Positions 32,618-42,257 of a DNA stretch of 64,000 nt are shown here, piece by piece. The position numbers were made by a program, and so were the translations under genes. The notes under the pieces were generated by a model. It ran no database searches and was not told where the DNA came from. It was given only the letters and a program-made list of their open reading frames with translations. The stretch is from Blepharisma stoltei (taxonomy: Eukaryota > Ciliophora > Heterotrichea > Heterotrichida > Blepharismidae). Each line of letters opens with the position of its first letter. The first letter of the stretch is position 1. The stretch spans positions 496,001-560,000 of the forward strand of contig CAJZBQ010000044.1 of assembly GCA_914767885.1 (NCBI GenBank), in the 5' to 3' direction.

Positions 32618-33604
32618 CTATTTCAGTGAGAAAGTCCAAGAAATTCAGTATATCTGTGAAGTCTTAAATGCATTCGACTCATTCCAATTCTGCATCCCGT
32701 GCTGGTACATCCTTGAAACTTCATCCCCAGGCAAAGCAGAGAAGAAAAATATTGGCTCAGCAATTGACCCAATAAAACCATGATTCCAAGGATCTTTTCC
32801 AATATAGCACTTCCCTTCATTAAACAAGCTTTCGTTCCTTACAGCAATCTCTGAGTCCAAAACCCCATTAATATATAGAGTAGCTTCTGTATATTCTGCT
32901 TGGTGAAGTGTGAAAACCACATGAACCCATTTTTTCAGTTGAAGTTCGGCAGATGCAAATAATCTTTCACTGCTCCCTCTCTCAGTATCAAATTTTACTA
33001 GCTCCCATCTTTTAAATAGAAAAAAAGTTCCAATATAAAGGAGGGTTACTACAATTTTTTATTTTAAAATAGTTGCTTAATCAAGTTTTAGGAGCCCCTT
33101 AATATTCGAGGATGACTCTGCATGCCAAGACCTCTTAAATTTAAGCAAAGCTCTAGAAAATATATTTTGATATTAATATAAATATATTTATTGTGCTTAA
33201 ACTTCCTTTAAATATGAGCAAGATAAATGTTCGATTTTAATAAAAATTAGCCAGTAAATTGCTATCAAAGCAATTTACTATTTTTGCCTATAAAATTTTT
33301 CCAAAGAAAATAAACTTCTGATCCTATTTAAAAGTGGTTGTTTCCTAAAATTGAAATTTAATTCAATTTAAAAATGGAGTAAAAGATTTTTCTCTTGCAA
33401 TGATATTGTAGGCTGTGAGGTGAAGTTGTCTCCTTTGTGGAAAACTGTGACTTGGCGACCTTTTAATACTTTTTGAAGATAGATTCAAAAGGAGATGGAG
33501 TATTCTTTGCCAAGTTCTTTGAAATTGTCACTTTCAATGCTTTCTATCACATCACCTTTGAACTCAATTGCACCTGTGAAGAGCTCTAAAAACTTTAAGG
33601 ACAT
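32618..33604 (-). CDS. LamG/concanavalin-like domain protein
   Basis: With 33019-33381 removed the 624 nt encode 207 residues ending in TAG. It has the beta-sandwich pattern of LamG/ConA-like lectin folds: KEYSISFWIYL near residue 40, SLQEKNLLF, then LKKWVHVVFTLH, ATLYINGVLDSE and CYIGKDPWNHGFIGSIAEPIFF. Such domains bind glycans or proteins. No signal peptide is evident. It ends only 45 bp before the start of the Cys-rich gene on the same strand, so the two may be co-regulated or even related in function. Confidence 0.7.
33019..33381. mobile_element. IES of unclear type in the LamG gene
   Basis: A 363 bp AT-rich interruption with TA at both ends (33017-33018 and 33380-33381). Removing it joins QEKNLL to FKRWELVKFD in frame; leaving it gives an early TAA. 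The right end ATGGAG resembles a worn MITE end, but the left end does not. Confidence 0.6.
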
Positions 33605-33804
33605 ATTTTGAGCAGTTATTTATATGCTATTTCAAATCAAATTTGATTCTGCCCATTATATGTGCTATATTCAGTTGAGTATAGCATATATAAAGTTATT
33701 AAGATTTAAATTTATTAGTTTTATATGCGAGTGGGAATTTGCTGGGACGATATTAATCATCCTTTCTCTAATATGAAACTTATGGATTATGTATTATAAA
33801 AGAC

Positions 33805-34686
33805 ATGAACAAATTGTGCAGGTTTTTTGCCTCACTCAACAAAATTCAAACTGGGACTGATAAAAAGGCATATGTGGGGTATATTATTTACCGTGACTCC
33901 GTAGCCTTAACTCCCCCACTTCATTGGTCGAACAGCCTAGTTCTGATAGAGGATGGGGTTAAAAAAATTTTTTATTAATTTTATGTTAAGCTTTTTCCAT
34001 ATAAATACTTTAGGAAATATTATAGAAGTCGTACTATAAATGCTCATTGTAAAATATAGCCAGTTAGATTTGAGAAGAAATAGGAGAGCTTTATGAAAAT
34101 CATTTGATTTAGGATGGGAGCGAAGTTTTCAATTGTAGGAAATCTCATTTGAATCGTTCAATCAAGGTAAAGGGAGTAAGTGTTTCTCCCTTGAAAGCTA
34201 AATTTACAATGTCTACAGGAGGATACTTAAAAAATGCCAAAAAAGGTGCTCTATTAGTTGAGTTTATTCCATACAGAGATGACCCAATTGACAACCAGAG
34301 ACTAAACTTGCTGCCAAAAGAAAAAAAAATGATTTCTCTCACAGAAGACCACATTATTAAACTGATAGCTCTTAAAGAGGAATCTCTAGAATTTCAGCGT
34401 AATAATAGATGGGACGAAAAGAAGCTTACGGTCTCCAAGCAAGCCGAGCTCTGGAAATTTACTTTAGCTACTATCAATAGAAGCACAGAACTATTAACTA
34501 AGAGTGAAATAAGCTTAAAGCCTCAAGAGTTCTCAATGATAAAAAGACTATGTGAGGTATTTTCTAATATAGTTTTCTATGCCTTATATACAAGGTTGGC
34601 AAGTGCTTGAAAACCCGCAGCTTGCAGATGGATTAATTATTTCTCCAGAAGAACTGAAAAAGCCACAAAATGATGACATGATTTAA
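33805..34686 (+). CDS. Whirly-like ssDNA-binding protein, probably mitochondrial
   Basis: Removing the MITE at 33910-34178 and a 16-nt intron at 34557-34572 leaves 597 nt, 198 residues. The core (IIYRDSVALSVSPLKAKF, GGYLKNAKKGALLVEFIPY, then KEKKMISLTEDHIIKLIALK) follows the plant Whirly pattern of YKGKAAL-type strand, lone Gly-rich strand and late SLT-type strand. The N-terminus MNKLCRFFASLNKIQ is short, basic and hydrophobic, like a mitochondrial presequence. Whirly proteins bind single-stranded DNA or RNA in organelles. The similarity is by eye and needs a profile search. Confidence 0.6.
33910..34178. mobile_element. family-2 MITE, decayed, in the Whirly-like gene
   Basis: TA-bounded, 269 bp. 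Left end ACTCCCCCACTTCATTGGTC and right end TCGTTCAATCAAGGTAAAGG are diverged family-2 repeats. Excision joins YRDSVAL to SVSPLKAKF in frame. Confidence 0.82.
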
Positions 34687-34784
34687 ATAATTCATTCGGA
34701 TATTCGCCTCTATACAAATTTTATTAATAAGCGCTGGATCTTTAGCAGGAAACCTTAAGAATATATTAGCCAAAAATTTTAATA

Positions 34785-35393
34785 TTAAAGCCATCTTAAC
34801 AACTTTGGATTTTTGCACTCAAGCATTTGCAAAATGCCTTGAATGTCGGTTAAGCTGCTTTCTTGAGGAATCAGCTTCGGATCAATCACAACTCTATGCA
34901 AGGAGCATCGATGCGATCTTTTATTTTGATTTTCTTTATGGGAGCTATAAACAATTTCTTGCTTAAGATAATTATCATCAGCCCTAAAATTTCTCTTTTC
35001 TGGGGTTTTTGATTTGGAGCTAATTCTGTTAAGCTTATAATGCTCAATTCTATCAATTATTTTTTTCCTTTCATTTTCAACTTTCAGCGATTTATCTCTA
35101 ATTTTCAGCATTCTGCATAATATATTTTTTCTTTGACTGAATGAGTCTACAAAAGATCTTTCCTTAGCTCTTATATCTCTTAAAATTGATTGGGATCTAG
35201 TATAGCCTGGCTTTTTTGTGAAAAAGTTTCCTACTGATGGCGATCTAATTATGCCTGAGATATAATAAGTAGAAGAATTGAAATCGGTTGCAACGTTTTT
35301 GGAGTTCTTAGATGACGGAGTGCAAGAGTGATGCTTGGAATAATGTCTCGGGGTAAAAGAGGTTTGCACTTCTACTTCAGACACAATGTTCAT
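34785..35393 (-). CDS. basic Ser/Lys-rich protein of unknown function
   Basis: A 202-residue frame starting at MNIVSEVEVQTSFTPRHYSK. It is basic and Ser-rich, with a likely helix around residues 80-120 (RDIRAKERSFVDSFSQRKN). The C-terminus (LTDIQGILQMLECKNPKLL) is more hydrophobic. No domain recognised. It converges on the Whirly-like gene with about 100 bp between stops. Confidence 0.65.
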   Translation of the reverse strand: MNIVSEVEVQTSFTPRHYSKHHSCTPSSKNSKNVATDFNSSTYYISGIIRSPSVGNFFTKKPGYTRSQSILRDIRAKERSFVDSFSQRKNILCRMLKIRDKSLKVENERKKIIDRIEHYKLNRISSKSKTPEKRNFRADDNYLKQEIVYSSHKENQNKRSHRCSLHRVVIDPKLIPQESSLTDIQGILQMLECKNPKLLRWL

Positions 35394-35714
35394 TTATACA
35401 TTTCTATATCCTTATAATAAGAACAGTTGGTATTATATGAAAATCTTACACTCTATTCAAATTAAACCATCAAGAGAATTAGCCGCTTCTATCTTATTCT
35501 TGAACACAATAAATAAACAATAGCTGATAGGAATTAAAGAATGCTCAAGATATTATATTAAATTGAGTTTAGAAATCTCTCATTTCTTTATATCGTTGAA
35601 TCTTCTTATCAGATTTAAATTTAAGAAAAATGGTATAAAAAGTACTATTACTGTAGATGAATTAATGTCTTATTTATATATTTATAAATTCAACAAAAAA
35701 AGCATAATTTTAAA

Positions 35715-36710
35715 ATGTCATCATCGTTTAAACCCGTTAGCTTCCAAAGCATCAACATAGGGAAGCATATAAAAAGTTCCAAAAAAAGATATGAGTGAAT
35801 CTTTGAATTGGACTCAAATGTGCATACAATCGACCTTTTTGTCAGCAGAATTTCAGGGAAAAGGACAATAATCGTTGATAATGCCAAAAAAGTTGATTTC
35901 AGAGAAAATTCATCTGATCCTGAAGCATCTGGCAACATCAAAATAAGTCACTATATGTTGAGGATTCATGAAACAAGTGGGCTGAATTTTGACCTGACTT
36001 GTGGAAAAGCTTCATTTTCTGCTTTATTGAGCAAGCAAAATGAAAGTAATTCAAGTCAACAAAAATCTGTGTGGGAAAATAGAAAGGATACAAAAGAAAA
36101 TGTTGTCCCAAATGTAGAAAAACCAAATAAAGAGGCAATTACCAAACCTCTAATAGTAAAAAGAGCTAGTCTAAATCCTCAAGAGCAGCCTAAACCTCAA
36201 TACCCTGCGAGATATTCTGTTGATGCAGGAAAACCTAAAAGTGTAGCTGCTGAACAAAAGCCAAAAGAAATTGATCTTTTGGCACCACCTGAGCCAGATT
36301 TAAGTAAAATCCCTGATGATTTGTTCGCAAATATTGAAGTGCAGCCAAGATCATATAGCTGCAGCGCAAATCCATTTGAAAGTGGAAATAATTTTGATTG
36401 GAAAGGAGAAAATCCTTCCAAAAATGTCAAAAATGCCGCACCAGTGCATCAGCCAGAGCAAGGCACTTTTGATCTTTTCGATTTAGACAGCTTGCATCTT
36501 GGAGATGGTTATTCTCCAGCTGTGGCTAAAAAAATCGAAGAAGCGAATAAACCAATTTGCTATTTACCCTCAAATATTCCAAATATGCCATTAAATCAGC
36601 TTCAAACTAATAGACCACAGCCTCAGAATCCATTTGGCGCTCAAATGATAAACCCTATGATGATGGCATACAATCCATATTATATGAACATGAATCAATG
36701 GAACCAGTAA
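35715..36710 (+). CDS. FAIM1-domain protein with NPF/DLF endocytic motifs
   Basis: A 331-residue protein from ATG 35715; the TGA near 35799 is Trp (YEWIFELD). Residues about 28-100 resem­ble the FAIM1 beta-sandwich: VHTIDLFVSRISGKRTIIVDN matches the HTVELxHGxxSGKRxIxVDG pattern. The remaining 200 residues are disordered, with NPF twice, DLF and LFDLD motifs of the kind bound by EH domains and clathrin adaptors, and a Met/Asn/Tyr-rich tail. This suggests a vesicle-traffic adaptor, which is an inference. The 3' end is partly copied at 40031-40078. Confidence 0.7.
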
Positions 36711-36732
36711 AATGTTTATAAATAAAAGTTTA

Positions 36733-37341
36733 TACATAAAATGGCGTATGGCGACCGACCCACCCTCTCAGTGATGGTTACCCATGTATATCCGGGCATG
36801 GTTTTTGGAGCCAGGAATTAGCCCAACAACATCTGGGACCTCGAAGCGAGAGGCCTAAGCGTGAGAGCCGCTGTTTTTGCGACCAGATCCATGGGCAGTT
36901 ATTCGTGACTTCTTTTTGCCAGCAGCGCTCAGCCCAGTGAGTGCCCGAAATGAGGCAGGGTGAATTACCTGCCTAAGCTGCTTTAGTGGCTTGCCCCGAA
37001 TGGCGAAAGCTGTTGAGTTCTTTCTCGGGATGACCGGAAAAGAGGGGAGGCGAGTTAGACACCAAAACGGGGGTCTCTCCAGTTGAAAAGGTGCCCTTCA
37101 ATGGGCAGATCTGGCGGACGACGAAGCGGAGTTGGCGTAAACTTAGGCGACGATCCAAGTTGGAAATGGAGGTGGTCAGCAAAGCCGGTATGAGACGGCC
37201 CTTGACAATGCCTCTACCGAGAAACCCGGGGGTTTCGGCCCGGGCTTGGTGAACGCTCTGCCACCACACGGGAAACCGTGGCATGCGACCTCGGACGTAG
37301 TAGGGACCTAAATACCCAGCGTAATCTTAATCTTAATCTTA
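36733..37341 (+). mobile_element. full-length 0.6-kb SINE-like retroelement, intergenic
   Basis: A perfect 15 bp duplication ATAAATAAAAGTTTA flanks it (36718-36732 and 37342-37356). It starts ACATAAAATGGCGTATGG and ends in three TTAATC-type repeats. It is related over its length to 51471-52082 and to the reversed 62183-62785, with shared blocks such as GATCCATGGGCAGTTATTCG and the GAGAAACC/GGTTTCG hairpin at about 37218-37240. The tandem copy at 40.06 kb lacks it (empty site). Confidence 0.92.
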
Positions 37342-37356
37342 ATAAATAAAAGTTTA

Positions 37357-37996
37357 ATGCTTTTAATAGTAAAAAATTCCTTATTAAGTAATTAGGGTGG
37401 TGGAACTAATTTCATAATCATGCTAAAATTAGTCAGCAGTTAATAGTCATGAGTTTTCGACTATTCTAAGCTAAAATATAAAAATAGCATTTTTATCTAA
37501 TATTAGAAATTTGAAAGCTGGTATTAGGACTTTTAAGCTGATAATTTATATTAAAAATATGCAACTCTGTTTGTATTACTATCGCGAAATAGTAGATCAT
37601 TAAAGATAAAAGGTTGTGCAATTTTATAGAGCACAAAATTCATAACATTTTTACAAACATACTAATATTAATAAATGGTTTTATATATTTATAAGAATCA
37701 GCCAAATAGAGATGATTCGAAATAAGCATACATTTTTTGGAACTTAAAATGTTTTTATTTAAAATTGAAACGCTTTTCTACCCACTCCATTTAAAGTACA
37801 TTATTTTATTATATAAATAATAATATTAAAGAATTGTTGCAATTTTAGTTAAAATTTATCTATTAAAGAATAGAAAAAATAAATAAAATATGAAAAAATC
37901 GAGTTCAATATTTTGAGGCTCTCTCATTATGAAATAAAAGGAGTTAGGAAAATTCGATTGATTAATTTTTAATGTTATTTCTACCTGATAATATAA
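37357..37996. promoter_or_regulatory. upstream region of alcohol dehydrogenase 2
   Basis: This AT-rich 0.64 kb is closely repeated before alcohol dehydrogenase 3 (40079-40721). Conserved blocks include CAGCAGTTAATAGTCATGAG and, just before the start, CCTGATAATATAAATGGGC. Conservation here reflects recent duplication more than selection. Confidence 0.45.
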
Positions 37997-39858
37997 ATGG
38001 GCTGTGGAACTTCCAAAAAGTCCTTCAAAGATGTTAGTCCAACCAAAGTTGTCCAAAAAGAGGTAAAACTTTCAAATAATGTTGCCTCCGCTACTCCTTC
38101 TTCAAAAAATCAAGAGCAGCAAATATCGTCTCAAAAAAAGCCTGAAATCTCTAAACCTCAGCAGCCTCAATCAAAAAATCCTTCATCCGCTCAAAAGTCA
38201 GCGAAAGAAGAGAAATCTCTTGAGCCAGCCAAAAAAGCTGCTGCATCTCCTGTCCCAGCGGAAAACTCAAAGAAATTACTAAATTCACATGAGGTTCCAC
38301 AAAAGGGTCATGGAGAAACCAGCATAGACGGCCATCTCTCAGAAGGCATCAGATCCAATAAGGCGAATTTAAATAATACTTACGAAGCTCTAAAAGACAG
38401 ATCTCCTCAGCCTTGTACTTTAGGAGATGCTCAAGGCGTAGCGATGGCATTTTATGAGCCAGGTACTACGCTATCACCTCTTCCATTTCGCCACCCTGAA
38501 CTTCTTGATAGAGAAATTCGAATTAATGTGACTCATGTAGGCTGTTGCCAAGGTGATGTGCTTTGGGGAACCCAAGCTTTCTTTCCTGGCGTCCATTACC
38601 CTCTTGTTCCTGGTCACGAAATTGTTGGAATTATTGATAAAGTTGGAGAAAAAGTGACTAAATACCAATTTTTAATATTTTGATTTTTTGGTTACCCCTT
38701 TAAATTTTATAAATTTTTGATTTATTCTTTATTGAATTTTTTTTTTTTTTTTAAATTTTAGAGGATCTCTATTTTTTAGATTATTGAGTTTTTAAGCCTA
38801 GATTAATAACTAAATCACTTCGAATGGTTGATTCCGTAGCTTTCTGTCGTCTCAAAGCCTCTGAAAACAATTTCATTAGGCATATTTCCCAAGCTTTTAA
38901 TAACTATTATATTTTTATATATATATAAAAATTTGCATGATATGAAAATCGTTCGATCAAGGATGGGGGTTAATTTTCCCAATTTTTAGGAATTTTTACA
39001 GTCAATCGTTCGATCAAGGATGGGGGGAGTAAATACCACAAACCTGGCGACAAGGTAGGCTTTGGAGTATGGCGAGACTGTTGTGAGCAATACGATTCTT
39101 GCTTGCACTGCCGCACTGGAAACGAAAATTCTTGCTCAAAACGAGTAGGTACTTATGACCCTCACTTTGGAGGATATGCGACGTCATTCCAAGCGAAAGG
39201 AAACTTTTTCTATAAGCTTGATGACAGTTTTCCAGGAGAGGCAGCACCTTTATTCTGTGCAGGCATGACTGTATTTCCGCCACTCCAAAAAGATGTCGTT
39301 GGTGGGATGAAAGTGGGTGTTGTTGGAATCGGAGGACTTGGACATCTAGCTTTAAAATTTGCAAGAGCAATGGGTACTGAAGTTACAGCTATTTCTACGA
39401 GTTCGAGTAAAGAAACTGATGCAAAGGAGTTTGGCGCACATCATTTTATTAACTTAAAAGATGAAAAACAGGTGAAAAACGGGATCGGTAGCTTAGACTA
39501 TATTATTAATACAGCTACAAGCTATGATATCGGCCAGTGCTGCTCGTTATTAAAGCCAAGAGGCACCCTTAATCTTTGCGGAGCTCCAACTGCAGGAGAA
39601 AATTTGAATTTCAATTTGCTTCAAATTCTCATTAACCAGCAAAGAATTCAGGCAAGTCTTGTAGGATCAAGACTGGATGGAGAAGCAATGCTTGACTTCG
39701 TAAGGATCAAAAATATTTATCCGACAGTCGAAGTTTATAAGTTTGCGGACGTCCAAAATGCCATTAACTCTTTAGCATTTGGCAACCCTCATTATCCTAA
39801 TTATAGGGCCGTTCTTGAGATGGGAAGCTTTATGAAAACTTTCACCCCGGCTAACTAA
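37997..39858 (+). CDS. alcohol dehydrogenase 2 with N-myristoylation-type extension, MITE-interrupted
   Basis: Removing 38661-39031 leaves 1491 nt and a 496-residue protein. Residues 1-125 are a disordered Lys/Ser/Pro/Gln-rich extension beginning MGCGTSKKS, the consensus for N-myristoylation with an adjacent palmitoylatable Cys. A complete CAD-like zinc alcohol dehydrogenase follows (PGHEIVGII, structural CCEQYDSC/CLHC lobe, GIGGLGHLALKFARAMG). The catalytic segment reads GCCQGD where copies 1 and 3 have CHSD. The Zn Cys is kept but the proton-relay His and Ser are replaced. It would be membrane-anchored if lipidated. Confidence 0.88.
38661..39031. mobile_element. family-2 MITE, one end truncated, in alcohol dehydrogenase 2
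   Basis: A 371 bp interruption. The right end is a normal family-2 terminus (TTCGATCAAGGATGGGGGGA). The left end starts inside the element (AATACCAATTTTTAATATTT matches the complement of about 16950 in the full copy). Flanking TAAATACC occurs at both junctions (38659-38666 and 39030-39037). Removal restores VTKYHKPGDKVG. The paralogue at 41.37 kb is uninterrupted. Confidence 0.85.
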
Positions 39859-39929
39859 TACATTTATGGAAAGATAATTATTTCTTTAATGAGTAATAAT
39901 GAAATCTAAAACAGATTTTAGATTACGTA

Positions 39930-40030
39930 AGTAGTTTTTCTGACAATCTAAAAAGACATAGAATGTCTCTGATTGCAGTTCGTAATTCTCGTCAAGGTCA
40001 AAAACGGCATTTCTAAATTTATAGACGACC
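39930..40030 (-). pseudogene. duplicated 3' fragment of the Rab-like gene
   Basis: About 100 bp nearly identical to 42235-42331, the 3' end of the Rab-like gene. It marks the right edge of duplication unit 1. Confidence 0.8.
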
Positions 40031-40078
40031 CCATATTATATGAATAGGAATCAGTTAAATATTTATAAAAAAGTTTAA
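40031..40078 (+). pseudogene. duplicated 3' fragment of the FAIM1-type gene with an empty retroelement site
   Basis: CCATATTATATGAA followed by AGGAATCAGTTAAAT mirrors 36675-36714. The sequence then continues AAAGTTTAATGC without the 0.6 kb retroelement found in unit 1. It shows the unfilled target. Confidence 0.8.
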
Positions 40079-40721
40079 TGCTTTTAGTAGTAAAAAAATT
40101 CCTTATTAAATAAACTAGAGTGGTAGAACTAATTTCATAATCATGCTAAATATAGTCAGCAGTTAATAGTCATGAGTTTTCGACTATTCTAAGCTAAAAT
40201 ATAAAAATAGCATTTTTATCTAAAATTAGGAATTTGAAAGCTGCTATCAAGACTTTTAAGCTAATAACTTATATTAAAATTTGCTATTCGGTTTGTATTG
40301 CTATCGCGAAATAGTAGATCATTAAAGATAAAAGGTTGTGCAATTTTTATAGCACAAAATTCATAATATTTTTACAAACATACTAATATTAATAAATGGT
40401 TTTATATATTTATAAGAATCAGCAAAGTACAGATGATTCGAAATAAGCATACGTTTTTTGGAACTTAAAATGTTTTTATTTAAAATTGAAACGCTTTTCT
40501 ACCCACACTCTAGTTAAAAGTACATTATTTTATTATATAAATAATAATATTAAAGAATTTGTTGCAACTTTATAAAAAAATTACCTATTAAAGAATAGAA
40601 AAAGTTGAATAAAATATGAAAAAATCGAGTTCAATATTTTGAGGCTCTCTCATTATGAAATAAAAGGAGTTAGGAAATTCAATTGATTAGTTTTTAATGC
40701 CATTTCTACCTGATAATATAA

Positions 40722-42159
40722 ATGGGCTGTGGAGGTTCTAAAAAGTCCTTGAATGATGCTAGTCCTACCAAAGCTGCCCAGCAAGAGGCAAAACTTTCAA
40801 ATAATCCTTCTTCAAAAAATCAAGAGCAGCAAATATTGTCTCAAAAAAAGCCTGAAATCTCTAAACCTCAGCAGCCTCAATCAAAAAATCCTTCATCCGC
40901 TCAAAAGTCAGCGAAAGAAGAGAAATCTCTTGAGCCAGCCAAAAAAGCTGCTGCATCTCCTGTCCCAGCGGAAAACTCAAAGAAATTACTAAATTCACAT
41001 GAGGTTCCACAAAAGGGTCATGGAGAAACCAGCATAGACGGCCATCTCTCAGAAGGCATCAGATCCAATAAGGCGAATTTAAATAATACTTACGAAGCTC
41101 TAAAAGACAGATCTCCTCAGCCTTGTACTTTAGGAGATGCTCAAGGCGTAGCGATGGCATTTTATGAGCCAGGTACTACCCTATCACCTCTTCCATTTCG
41201 CCACCCTGAACTTCTTGATAGAGAAATCCAAATTAATGTAACTCATGTAGGCTGCTGCCACAGTGATGTGTTTATGGCTACCCAAGCTTGGTTTCCTGGC
41301 GTCCATTACCCTCTTGTTCCTGGTCACGAAATTGTTGGAATTGTTGATAAAATTGGAGAAAAAGTGACTAAATACCAGCCTGGCGACAAAGTAGGCTTTG
41401 GAGTATTGCGAGACTGTTGTGAGCAATACGATTCTTGCTTGCACTGCCGCACTGGAAACGAAAACTATTGCCCAAAACGAGTAGGGACTTATGACCCTCA
41501 CTTTGGAGGATATGCGACGTCATTCCAAGCGAAAGGAAACTTTTTCTATAAGCTTGATGACAGTTTTCCAGGAGAGGCAGCACCTTTATTCTGTGCAGGC
41601 ATGACTGTATTTCCGCCACTCCAAAAAGATGTCGTTGGTGGGATGAAAGTGGGTGTTGTTGGAATCGGAGGACTTGGACATCTAGCTTTAAAATTTGCAA
41701 GAGCAATGGGTACTGAAGTTACAGCTATTTCTACGAGTTCGAGTAAAGAAACTGATGCAAAGGAGTTTGGCGCACATCATTTTATTAACTTAAAAGATGA
41801 AAAACAGGTGAAAAACGGGATCGGTAGCTTAGACTATATTATTAATACAGCTACAAGCTATGATATCGGCCAGTGCTGCTCGTTATTAAAGCCAAGGAGA
41901 AAATTTGAATTTCAACCTGTTTCAAATTCTTATTAACCAGCAAAGAATTCAGGCAAGTCTTGTAGGATCAAGACTGGATGGAGAAACAATGCTTGACTTA
42001 GTAAGGATCAAAAATATTTATCCGACAGTCGAAGTTTATAAGTTTGCGGACGTCCAAAATGCCATTAATTCTTTAGCATTTGGTAGCCCTCATTATCCTA
42101 ATTATAGGGCCGTTCTTGAGATGGGAAGCTTTATGAAAACTTTCACCCCAGCTAACTAA
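40722..42159 (+). CDS. alcohol dehydrogenase 3 with N-myristoylation-type extension, frameshifted
   Basis: It starts MGCGGSKKS and is nearly identical to alcohol dehydrogenase 2, but with an intact GCCHSD catalytic segment. The open frame runs 404 residues, then changes frame after LLKPR. Relative to copy 2, 35 bp are missing (between CCAAG and GAGAAAAT, near 41896), so the last 80 residues (NFNLFQILINQ...FTPAN) are out of frame. It is either a pseudogene with a very young lesion, a truncated protein lacking the last cofactor-domain strands, or an assembly error. Uninterrupted by mobile elements. Confidence 0.8.
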
Positions 42160-42257
42160 TTCATAATATGGAAAGATAATTATTTCTTTAAGATAGTACT
42201 GTATTATAATGAAATCTAAAACAGATTTTAGATTACGTAAGTAGTTTTTCTGACAAT

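Noticed and set aside
36973-37284. 103-codon antisense frame in the 0.6-kb retroelement, and similar frames at 51511-51801 and 62506-62730
   Set aside because: The frames are not conserved among the three aligned copies, so the element looks noncoding.
37325-37341. TTAATC-type hexamer repeats as telomeric sequence
   Set aside because: They occur only at the 3' ends of retroelements next to target duplications, and lack the CCC/GGG of ciliate telomere repeats.
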